The notes under the pieces were generated by a model, which was not told where the DNA came from, made no database searches, and worked only from the letters and a program-made list of their open reading frames with translations. From Epiperipatus broadwayi (lineage: Eukaryota; Onychophora; Udeonychophora; Euonychophora; Peripatidae), in assembly GCA_028023455.1 (NCBI GenBank), contig JAQFVV010006450.1, positions 1,151,501 through 1,215,500 of the forward strand: DNA of 64,000 bases, in the 5' to 3' direction. Of the stretch, positions 23,600-34,262 are shown piece by piece (position 1 is the stretch's first letter; the number at the start of each line of letters is the position of its first letter). Both the position numbers and the translations under genes were made by a program.

Positions 23600-26500
23600 T
23601 AACTAATTTATTATTAATGTAGTGAATAGTATTTGTTTCTTGTATTTTTTTATTCTCATGAGTATTTTCTTTACATGAAATAATTGTACTAATAGTTGTA
23701 AATCATGTATTTCAGTGTATATAAGTAATATAATTTATTTTAAAACGAAATATAATATGGAAAATATATATATATAGTCATGTGTGTTTTTGGATATAAT
23801 TCGATCGATGATTTGAAACTGACAATTTTTATTTTGCAAAAAATGGAGTATAAAGATTGAATAATATAAAGTAAAGGAAAACAATTAATATAAATTTAAA
23901 ATATTGTTAGACGAGTTAAAACTATAAAGGAAATATTGCTAATTAGTAATTGAGGTCACTTTAAGTCAGTTTTTAGTCCATTGTAGATGATGCGTGAATT
24001 TAGAAAATGATGTCACAATCTTTAAATCAATTCTAGTAATTTACGACAAAGATACATCATAAACTTTAGTAAGCTTTTTGAGATGAATAAATAAATTGTT
24101 TGGGTTTTCATTTATTTAACGATGTAATGTTCATAGTGATTTAACTGGTTAAATATTAGATTGAATTAAACTCAAGCACTTATAAGCTCTTTACCCATTT
24201 TAGCCTTTTTTAATGTAGCAGAAATTTTACATCTGCTTCATATTGGCATCATTTCCCGATAGGTGACTCAACTACTCTGAGTCATATTTTATTTATTTAT
24301 TAGATGAATATATTAATACTTATAATTGACTAAAAAAAAACTTAGACTATTCCTAGCATGGTAAACAGACACATTTGGCATCTATTAATTGGGAGAAAGA
24401 AGACTGAAGATTGGTATTTTCCATGGTTGATTAATGTAATAAGATGATTCATTGGTCTTCTGTTTTTCGAAGCCATTGGTATTTTGACTTTTCTTTCTTT
24501 TTTTTGTATTCAAACTTGGCAGCAGCATTGATGGATTTCCAGCATACAGATAATAAATACTGATAATTATTAAACAAGATTAAAATCATATTTATACTAC
24601 TGACCAATTATTTATATTAATGAACTTTTATGAAAAGAATTGATATACTGAGCCAGCATAGAAATGCTTTATTTATTATTTATTGTACCCCCCCCCCTTT
24701 CCCACTTTATCATTACAAGATATTCATAACCATTATAAAGTAGATTTACAAAGGTTTATGTGGCAGTATACATTGATGAATTTGTTAAAAGATGGCAAAA
24801 ATATAGAGGAACATAATAAATGTGGCCTTATATAATGAAAATAATACTAAAATTTTCATCCTTACTGGGTTGCAAACAGGGTAATTGATAACAGTCTAGT
24901 TTAATTTGACACTAACAAAAAAATAATGAGAATATAAATGAAGAGAAGCAATACTGGGCAATAAACAAAAATATTTTGATGTCATAAGTATTGCGAGTGA
25001 CTCCAAATAAAATTAAAATTATCATTCATAACATTATTATTGTATCAGAAAAACACGATCAGGAAAAAAATAAGTATGTTATTGATGAATTATAGAGAAA
25101 ATAAATAGAGCAGATGGCATCTAAAATTATTGTTGGAATAGAAGATATGAATTTCAAAACATCAAATTTTACAAATATTTAAATACTATTTATAATGACA
25201 AAAATTTACTTAGAAAAGAATTACAAATCAAAGTTCAACAAAACACAGTTTTTAATATAAATATATTGTTATTCAAAACATCTTACAGAATTAAAATCCA
25301 AAACAATAATAGTATTTGAGGAATATTTTTATGATATGTGGACAACAGAGAAAAATTGTGAAATTGTTTTTGTTTTTAAAAGAATGAAAGGAATGCGCAA
25401 TGCAGAAGAATTAGTAGTGAATTTTTTAATATTGTTTAATAAATGGAGAGAAAATTAGAGCAAGAATAATGATTAATTTACTCATAAATGTTAGTATTAG
25501 TTATTAATAAATTAAGTTAATATGATAATTTTCATTCAATCTCACATTATTATATATTTTAGTTGCTTCTGTACCTTAGATAAACTGTATTATTTTTATA
25601 TCTAAATGAATATCAATACCATCATTTTACTTGGATGTTTAGAAATATATTGAAATATCATATATATATATATATATAGACAAGGAGGCAAACTTTGAAC
25701 TTCAGTATACTATGATAATATTAAATGCAACATTCTCATAAATCAGATCTATAATGGGATAAATAAAAATGTAGTCACTTTCATTTTTTTATAAAGTTAT
25801 TTTATGGACATATTAAATGAACTATAGCACTAGCCAGTGTGAAATTTAAATCAGCAGAAATGTCCATGCCACCTCACTCAAATCATCTTAATTTACTTTA
25901 CAAAGGCAGAGTTAATTGTTATTTTATGTTCACTAGTGTTATAGTCTATTTTAAAAGGTATCCATTTAATAACTTGGAAAAGATTGAAAATCATTTGAAA
26001 ATCATTTCATTCTTGGTCATTGTGTCACAGTTCTGACTTTGAAGAGCATTGCATTTAATATCACAGTGCTTTTTAGTTAAGAGTTTATCTCTCTGATTAT
26101 ATTCCTTATTATTTGAGGTATTAAATTTACCATATATATATATGGAATTATTTTTAATCAAAAGACAGGTTATCGTAATTATAATTTATATAAATTTAAA
26201 TAACATCAGTTTATATGTATTCCACCATTTTCCTCTTCTGATTCTGCTATGAATATAAGGACACAATAAGCCCTCAAAAGTACTAAGCTATTGTATTGTT
26301 ACTCTGCTCAGCTTCTCTATTACTGCATCCCAGTGTCCTTAACATATATTAATTACAGTTCATACAAAAGAAATCTATTCATTTTTCATTACATAAATTA
26401 CACTATAGTATCCTTTTTTTCTTATGCTTGATTCATATACTCAAAATTCTTATTTTTTTTCTAATCTTTTTTTTTCTGCTCTATAAATATTTCTATATTT

Positions 26501-27350
26501 TTAACCCATATTTTTTATCTATGCAATTTATTTACAGATACATTTTTTTATTAAAAAAATAAATAAGTAACTACTTACATGTACATAATACATTATGACT
26601 ATTTGATCCCAGAATGGTTTAGAAACTGTATATATTCTGCTTATATAAATATACCCTAAACAAATTGAGTGATTCCTAGCTATTTAAGTTACAATTGCCA
26701 ATACATCAATCATGCTACCACAAAACGCACAATGATATTACAATATTTGTCAAAATTAGGACATTATAACACAATACAATTTAGAGTCCATTGATTACTC
26801 ATGATTACAGAAGATGATTCTAGAATTAGGTGAAAGCATTTGCTCTTTGAAGCATATAAGAAAAGCATATAATAAGTTGGGCATTTGGAATGCCAGAATT
26901 GAAATAACTTTGAGAACCTTATATTCCAGATCTTTCATTCTATACTACGTTAACCTACATAGGATGTCGTGTATAATTATTTACTTTTTAATATATTAGA
27001 TATGTAAATCAAAGTATCTATCTTCTGATGTAATACACATCCATTTGTTTTGCCCATAATCTCAGGTTTCATTGTCATCTACATAAACATGTACATTATA
27101 ATTTTCTTTTCATATATTTGTTTCATATCCAATCCAGCAACACATTGGCTAGTAAATGGGTTTCTAGTTATTCTAAGATAAAAGGTAAAACTACTAAGAA
27201 AACCTTAAAGCTTCATTACAGTGGCCTTTTTAAAACGCTATTAAAAAGGTCTTTTCCTGACAGTGAAATATTTAAATGATGTTTTGCCATCATCTAAATC
27301 TGTGTGATAAATAGTTTTATCCATTTTTAATGACAAAAAATATAGATAAT
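23600..27350. other. AT-rich non-coding stretch, no gene seen
   Basis: Contains (TA)n runs (23765, 25660, 26135) and a C-run at 24690. Open frames at 25839-26036 and 26814-26999 have no domain, conserved feel or splice context. Intron-like. Confidence 0.55.
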
Positions 27351-27358
27351 TTTTTTAG

Positions 27359-27523
27359 TACTTTAAGAAAATTGCAATCTGAAATGCCAGGGAGAGGAAA
27401 TATAACACCACAAAGAATTTTGTTTCTTAGTGTGGAACACACTAATCCAAGTCTTGAGTTAATTCAAAAGCCAATGGATTTAAAAAGTAATGTTAGAATT
27501 CTAAATATTATGTATGGAGAGGA
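27359..27523 (+). CDS. Possible internal exon of an unidentified host gene
   Basis: A 165-bp block reads without stop (TLRKLQSEMPGRGNITPQRI... ending IMYGE) and is bounded by a pyrimidine tract with AG (TTTTTTTAG, ending 27358) and by GTAAGT at 27524, a consensus donor. Composition is less biased than its surroundings, with balanced Pro, Arg, Glu and Asn, unlike the chance frames elsewhere. Phase: the exon starts at codon position 3 and ends after position 2. I do not recognise the protein. If real, most of this window is intron of that gene. The in-frame ATG at 27330 lies in the polypyrimidine/intron part and is probably not a start. A decayed repeat that happens to be open is the alternative. 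Confidence 0.4.
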
Positions 27524-27529
27524 GTAAGT

Positions 27530-29660
27530 TTATTACCAATTTATATTACTTTCAATAACGACAAAATTCTCTCATATATATATCTTCCTTTTTTTTTTAA
27601 ATCGCAAATGATTATTTTAATTATACTCTGACAATATCTTCTTTCATCTCACAACCTATTTATTTTGTATTCTGGAGATTTACAATATATGTTTGTGTTT
27701 AATAAATTAAAAACTAGTTCTATGTACAAATATTTATTACCTATATAAATTTTTTGTAATAAAATGGCCACGCAACAATAATGGGTAATATTTGCTCAAA
27801 AATATTTGTTCGTGTTCGGCAGCTCACAAATATCTGAAGTCTTGCTTATGCGGCTCTTATTTTTTAAGCAATTTTGGCTTCTGTTGATTTAGAATTTATG
27901 ACGTTCATAACGCTGAAGAAAAGTAATGTGTCCATTAGGATTTTGCTTCTATAGATAGAACATATATATATACATGCACACATAAACAGCACAATAATTT
28001 TGGAGAAACTTTTTAAGCGATTTTTCTACATATAATGTGACAGTTTTGTTTATGTTGTAGAGGTTGATTTTTCAATCAACTCTTCTAACCGTGTCTACAG
28101 AGTTTCATTTCCTTTTATATTTTAGAAGTGACAAAATAACTAATACAAATTCAGCCACATTTACACAGTGTTAGCTTTTAAATCTCCCTTATGCTTCTCA
28201 TAACAATTAGTTTCCAGAAAACTAAACGCTGTTGAAGGCTGAAGAAAAAAAATATACATAGCCTTTAATGCACTTTAATAAACAAAAATAGTTAACTCTT
28301 CTGGGAGCATGTTTGAGAAAGATTAGTTATCCCAAAATATTTTGAACTTTTTCTTAAACTAAGATTAACTTCTTATCACACAATTTTTTTAGAAAATTTA
28401 TATGATGGATCTTCTCTCATTTGTCATGCTTTAATAGTAATAGTATTGGAGCCGTACTGATGAACATTGAATTAAATAAAATAATCTTGCGAGATTTAGT
28501 TTGTCAGGTTTAAAAGATGAATCGTTTTAAAGATAGTTATTAACCAAACTCTGTGAGAACTGGTAGTTATTTAATGTTAAGAGCTTTTATATCATTTGAA
28601 ATGTAGGTTTTCTGCTTAGTGTCCGATTAGCGATGCATAGCATTTGATGGATATTATTTTTTATCGATTATGCACGCGCGCGCACACACACATAAATGCA
28701 CATACTTGTATATATTCTATCAAGAAATAGAAAACCTGAAAATTAATGATATTTTGTGACAAACTGCTTAATACTTCCGTCTGCCAACTAACTTGAAGTT
28801 GGGTCTTGCTGAATGAACATTGGAAACATTTTTGAATCGTAAGCAGGCTTAATATTTTTCCTTCAAGTAGTCTGACTGCTCTTAGTTAATTCAGCTACTA
28901 TTCTGTGATTGGAAGTACATGGTTATGTAGTTATTACTAGCCAAAGGATGAAAGTTAAACTGGAGTAATTGGATGAGTACTGATGCCTTTACTTCAAATG
29001 AATATCGTTGTAATATGATGTAGCCTTTGCTCAGTGGTAAGGGAAATATAATCTTATTACAATGGGCCCATTGTTTCCAAATTAACCTATTATTTGCATT
29101 TACTTTTAATAAGTATTACTGCTGATCCTATGTTGAAATAAATTAAATCACTTATTTTCATATAAAAAATTACTTATTTATCTCATTTCTTAACAATCGG
29201 TTTCTTTTACATTTACCATTCTTCCAAATTGTAGCTTTGAATGTAAATAATTTCTTTAAAAAAAAAACAAATACTGTAATTTGAATTTGTTATATTTTAT
29301 TATAAAGTTAGGTTTTAACTATTAAATAGTTATTTTCAGCCTATTAAATATATATATATGTAAATTACTAATAAGCTTTAATTGTTACTAATAATATATT
29401 TCAGCAAGTCATTGTGTTAAACAAATTTCTACAGTTTGAAGCTACACTAACATATAAAATAAGATAGTTGGATCCATTCCAATGAAACTGCAGTGGAGTT
29501 ACAGTATCTGTGGTCTTAGTATTTATTGATTGAATTTATTATCGTGGTTTAAAAACGTGAATTACATTAGAAATTTATAAAATAATATTTTTTTTTAGTT
29601 TGCATTGCAACTGGTATATATTGTAATCAATCACAATGTCACTTTCTGGTATGAATGTCC
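27530..29660. other. AT-rich non-coding stretch
   Basis: A short CG/CA dinucleotide run lies at 28674-28692. A block near 28995-29060 (GTAATATGATGTAGCC...GTGGTAAGG) resembles one near 60575-60615 and may be a decayed short repeat shared by the two sites. No gene is seen. Confidence 0.5.
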
Positions 29661-30875
29661 ACTGTGGTCAGGGCCGGCGGAAGCGGGCATGCAACGCATG
29701 CTAGGCATGCGGGCACTGGCAGAAGGAGGCGCCATCACTGAGAGATTAGCATCTGAAAAAGAAGGCGCCATCCCTGAGAAATTAAAACTCTACTAACAAA
29801 AATACTCACATTTGAAGAATATTATTCTCAAATGTTTATTTACAAAAATTATTGAGAGTAGATTATTGAAAATCATATGAAGTCATATTATATCTTATTA
29901 AATGACACACACAAGCAGGCCTGCACACAAGCTCTGCTTAATATTAAAAATATAAAACAATCAAATCTATTATTTATCATGAACAATAAACTAAACATAA
30001 AGTTTATTATATTACAAATTTCATATTGTAATGTTTATATATATATAGTACTGCTTATAGTAAACTATAAGTAACTTTCTGCTAGCAAATATATAAATAA
30101 ACACACACTAAAAGTATTATAAATTAGAACTTATGTATGTATATGCATATATATATATATTAGATCATGTACATAATTTTGAAATCGTAAGAAACGATTA
30201 TAATATTGCAAAATAAAACATTTTCTAATTTTTTATTTAAATAATAATTTGATATAAATATTCGAACGTGTATGTAATATATATTATAGGTATAATTCCA
30301 GTAAACTTAATATAATTTTCAGTTTACTTTTTATTTTATATATTTTAATCGTTGTCAAAAGTCTATTTTTTTTGCATACTAATTAGGTTTGCAAATTAAT
30401 TACATACGTTTGCTTATGATGTTTATCGCAAATTTTAAAATCTTAGTAAGAACTTGTAAACAATAATTATAATCCCAGGAAATTTTCTATTGAAATCGCA
30501 AATCAGGCCTGGCAGGCCACCTGTGTTAATTAGAAAAATATATGATAACAAAAGAAAATCTTGCCAATGGTAAAACTAAAATGTTCAATCAAGCGTAAAA
30601 AACTGGACACTTGAGTTATTTTAAAACCTGACCATTTTTAATGTCAATGGCTGAATATTTCCAATTTATTAGCTGCCTTTTTTAGGTAAACAAGTTAAAC
30701 AACTTCTTCCCCTCCGCGTATAGAGTTTTGTATTTTGGCGCAAGAAGTAATTTGTGTTGGACATCTAAATTAGCGATATATAATCTTAAGTATTAAGATA
30801 CATGATGTAAATATATAAATTAGAGTCCGTATTTATTTATTTATTACATTTGAAAATTATTTTAAAGTGGCATTC

Positions 30876-33371
30876 ATGAGTAAAAGTAATATGGAATCAA
30901 AAACTAAGAAAAAACTATCCGGTGCACAAAATCGTAAACGCCAAGCTGAAAAAATAGCAAACATTAAAAAACAAAGTGGATCACTTAATAAATATCTTAA
31001 AATATCAACTGCTTTTGAAATAGCTTATACTCAACAAGAACCAGAACCGTGCACATCATCTAGATCACAGGGAACTGTTGAAAATATTGAACAAGATTTT
31101 AGTAAGAAACAGTTAAGTGACAACAAAGTCATTGTGCCAATATCATATCAAATGTGTACAAATTTAGAAGATCCAGCTGAATGGAATAAAATCGATGACA
31201 AACTACGTGTTATTTTAGTAGAAATGGGGGCTGTTCAAAAGAAAGATATTATATATCCGAACGATGTACATGGCCGTAAATTTTATGATATATATTATAA
31301 TAGAAAAATGGAAAACGGAGAAGTAGTTTTTCGAAAATGGCTTATTTATTCCGAAATTTTGAACTCTGTGTTTTGCTTTTGTTGCAAAGTTTTTGGATCT
31401 ACTGAATCTAGCCTCATAGAAGGATACAATAATTGGAGAAATTTAAGTACAACTTTACACAGACATGAAACTAGTATGGCTCACATGAAAAGTTTATTGA
31501 ATTGGAATGAACTTGAGAAAAGATTAAAAAACAAAATTACTATTGATTGTCAATCTCAAAATTTATATGAAATGGAAAAGAAACATTGGAGGAGTGTTTT
31601 GGAATGGCTGATTGAAATTATCAAATTCCTTGGTAGTCAAAATTTAGCATTTCGCGGATCATCTGATAAATTATACGAAAAAAATAACGGAAATTTTTTA
31701 AAATTAATTGAATTATTTGCGAAGTTTGATCCCGTTATGGAAAATCATGTTGAGAGGGCCCTAGATCAAAACAATAGAGTACATTATTTGAGCAAAGATA
31801 GCCAAAATGAATTATTGGAAATTTTAAGTACAGCAATTAGGGAAACAATTTTATTATCGATAAAGAAATCCAAATATTATTCTATTATTTTAGATTGTAC
31901 ACCAGATGCAAGTAAAACTGAACAAATGACCATAATTATTCGCTTTGTTTTTTGTAATAATGGAACGGTTAAAATTAGAGAAAACTTTTTAGGTTTCATA
32001 GATATAACAGATTCCACTGGACGAGGTTTATGTACAACAATAATTGAACAACTGGAAAAATGGAAGATTCCCATTGAAGACATGCGTGGTCAAGGGTATG
32101 ATAATGGGGCCAACATGAAAGGCAAAAAGGCTGGACTTCAAAATTTGATTTTAACCAAAAACCCTCGTGCATTTTACGTACCATGTGCTGCTCATTCTTT
32201 AAACTTAATCATAAACGATGCCGCCAAAGTCAATGTAGATACAATTGGTTTTTTTGCAATTGTTCAAAAAATATACAATTTTTTTTCATCATCTTATAAA
32301 CGGTGGTCAATCCTTTTAAAATTTATTAAAACTTTAACTCTAAAACAATCATCAGAAACACGATGGGAAAGCAGAATTGATGCAATCCGGCCTCTACAGT
32401 ATCAGTTGGGTGAAATTTATGATGCACTCTATGAAATAATGAACAACGAATCTTTTAATAGAGAAATTCAACATGAAGCTCAATCACTCTGCACTAACCT
32501 TAAGGATTACAAATTTATTTGTTCTTTAATAATTTGGCATGATATATTAAATAGAATAAATCCTGTCAGTAAAATGCTCCAAAATGTAAATATGAATGCT
32601 TCACTTGCTTTAGAATCGATCGCAAATCTAAATAAATTTTTACGAGAATATCGATCAGATTCAAATTTCAAAAACATTCTCAAAATTGCAGATGAACTTA
32701 ACAAAGAGGTTGATGGAGAGAAAGAATTTAAAACTGCCAATGAAGTTCGACAACGGAAAAAAACTCGTCAATTTGATTACGAGCATCAGGACGAAACACC
32801 TCAAATACCTGAAGAAAAATTTAAAATAAACATGTTTTTTACACTTTTAGATGTAGCGATTAATTCTTTAACAGAACGCTTTGAACTCCTCGAAGCATGT
32901 TATAATAATTTCAATTTTCTATATAAAATATCAGAAATTAATAAGAGCGAGTTACAAGCAAAATGCAAAGATTTAGAAAATATTTTGAAATTTGATAACA
33001 GTAAAGATATTAATGCTACAGATTTATTCGACGAATTATGTGCTTTTCGAGATATTTTTCAAAAGGATTTTTTAAATTCTCAAAACCCTTTCGAAACACT
33101 TAATTTTATAGTTTCTAATAATTTATCTATGCCAAACTTATCAATAGCTTTAAGAATATTATTAACATTACCTGTTAGTGTTGCAAGCGGTGAACGCTCT
33201 TTTTCTAAGTTAAAATTAATTAAAACTTACTTGAGAACAACTATGTCACAAAAACGGCTTGTTAATTTGGCATTAATTGCTATTGAAAATGATATTTGTG
33301 CAGAACTGGAAATAAATACAATCATATCAAGGTTTATTAATATGAAGTCAAGGAGTATAAAATTATTATAA
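30876..33371 (+). CDS. hAT-superfamily transposase (ZMYM1-like/DUF4371 type)
   Basis: This enzyme excises and reinserts the surrounding transposon in the nucleus. I start at the ATG at 30876, giving 831 residues; the in-frame GTG at 30867 is not a likely eukaryotic start. In order: a basic N-terminus (KTKKKLSGAQNRKRQAEK), a TTF-type zinc finger (Cys cluster VFCFCCKVFG near residue 170, with HRHETSMAH near 200), the DUF4371 region, and an RNase H-like core with Asp in IILDCTPDASK (about 340) and GQGYDNGANMKG (about 409). PCAAHSLNLI (about 440) and SSETRWESR (about 492) follow, then the helical insertion. The C-terminal dimerisation domain holds the catalytic Glu in SVASGERSFSKLK (about 773). 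Full length for the family, no stop or frameshift, so probably functional. A domesticated gene is unlikely because the element ends are intact. Confidence 0.92.
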   Translation: MSKSNMESKTKKKLSGAQNRKRQAEKIANIKKQSGSLNKYLKISTAFEIAYTQQEPEPCTSSRSQGTVENIEQDFSKKQLSDNKVIVPISYQMCTNLEDPAEWNKIDDKLRVILVEMGAVQKKDIIYPNDVHGRKFYDIYYNRKMENGEVVFRKWLIYSEILNSVFCFCCKVFGSTESSLIEGYNNWRNLSTTLHRHETSMAHMKSLLNWNELEKRLKNKITIDCQSQNLYEMEKKHWRSVLEWLIEIIKFLGSQNLAFRGSSDKLYEKNNGNFLKLIELFAKFDPVMENHVERALDQNNRVHYLSKDSQNELLEILSTAIRETILLSIKKSKYYSIILDCTPDASKTEQMTIIIRFVFCNNGTVKIRENFLGFIDITDSTGRGLCTTIIEQLEKWKIPIEDMRGQGYDNGANMKGKKAGLQNLILTKNPRAFYVPCAAHSLNLIINDAAKVNVDTIGFFAIVQKIYNFFSSSYKRWSILLKFIKTLTLKQSSETRWESRIDAIRPLQYQLGEIYDALYEIMNNESFNREIQHEAQSLCTNLKDYKFICSLIIWHDILNRINPVSKMLQNVNMNASLALESIANLNKFLREYRSDSNFKNILKIADELNKEVDGEKEFKTANEVRQRKKTRQFDYEHQDETPQIPEEKFKINMFFTLLDVAINSLTERFELLEACYNNFNFLYKISEINKSELQAKCKDLENILKFDNSKDINATDLFDELCAFRDIFQKDFLNSQNPFETLNFIVSNNLSMPNLSIALRILLTLPVSVASGERSFSKLKLIKTYLRTTMSQKRLVNLALIAIENDICAELEINTIISRFINMKSRSIKLL

Positions 33372-33520
33372 TTATAACATGTTTTGTAATGCATTTACTT
33401 TTTTTAACTGTATTTTCTTTTTTTTTAATATTAAAAATTATTTATTTACATTGCCTTGTTTGTTTCCCTTAGAAAGATTTTGTACACTAATATTTATAAC
33501 ATGTAGGTGGTATACATTAA

Positions 33521-34178
33521 AGTGACCAGATTTTAACATTGGTAAAACGGGACACCATTGACCGGGGGGATGGTCTGATTAAAAATTTGGTTTATATGGA
33601 GCATTTATATAGATATAGCGTACATTAATAATAATAAATTAAATATGTATGTTTGTAATATTATCTTTTTTTAAAATTATTTCATTTATAAATTGTAAAT
33701 TTATTATTAAATTTGCTAATATTTGCATAAATTTAGAGGTTAGAAAAATTAGCAAAAATTTTAAAAATAATGGGTTTGTTAAAAACAGACAGTGACGCAA
33801 ATAATAAATATGAAATTTTAAAAAAAAAAAATATTTGAGATTAAAATATGTAAATGTTTTTCGAAAATTATTTTAAACATTTAAATATTTTAATCTCAAA
33901 CATTATTTTTTTTTAATTTATTATATATATATATATATTTGAATCACTCTGTCTATTTTTAACAAACACATTATTTTTAAAATTTCTGCAAATTTTTCTA
34001 ACATCTAAATTTGCCGTGTTAAATTATATATTATTTCATACAAACCATTTGTATGAAATAATATATAATTTAACAATCAATTTTATGCTATTTTTGATAT
34101 CAAAAATAGCATTACATCGTGCATTCTTTCTAAAAATCATGACTTTTTTAAAACGCCACGGGACACGGTCGGGTCACC
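33521..34178. mobile_element. Nested 658-bp hairpin-rich non-autonomous element
   Basis: Ends AGTGACC and GGTCACC are inverted. They are flanked by TTAA (33517-33520) on the left and TTAG (34179-34182) on the right, so a piggyBac-type TTAA target is possible if one base has mutated. CGGGACAC-like words recur inside both ends (33548 and 34158). The interior holds a long inverted repeat (arms about 33725-33860 and 33873-34014), then a perfect 27-bp-arm hairpin (34018-34044 and 34048-34074, 3-nt loop), then a third hairpin GCTATTTTTGAT/ATCAAAAATAGC (34088-34111). It lies downstream of the transposase stop, inside the hAT element. Confidence 0.55.
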
Positions 34179-34262
34179 TTAGTAAACATACATATTGACA
34201 GGGGCGCCAAAATCAAATTTGCATGCGGGCGCCTAGTACCCAGCGCCGGCCCTGACTGTGGT

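Larger units (their letters stand above)
29669..34254 (+). mobile_element. Complete hAT transposon, 4586 bp
   Basis: The ends are CAGGGCCGGCG and its reverse complement, and both sides have the perfect 8-bp duplication ACTGTGGT (29661-29668, 34255-34262). One uninterrupted transposase gene occupies the middle on the plus strand. Subterminal GC-rich words occur at both ends: GCATGCGGGC (29706-29715 and 34221-34230) and GGCGCC motifs, including the repeated GGCGCCATC near 29729 and 29763. These are candidate transposase-binding sites. Intact ORF, intact termini and exact target duplication argue for recent transposition. The right third has been extended by a nested hairpin element (33521-34178). 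Confidence 0.92.
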
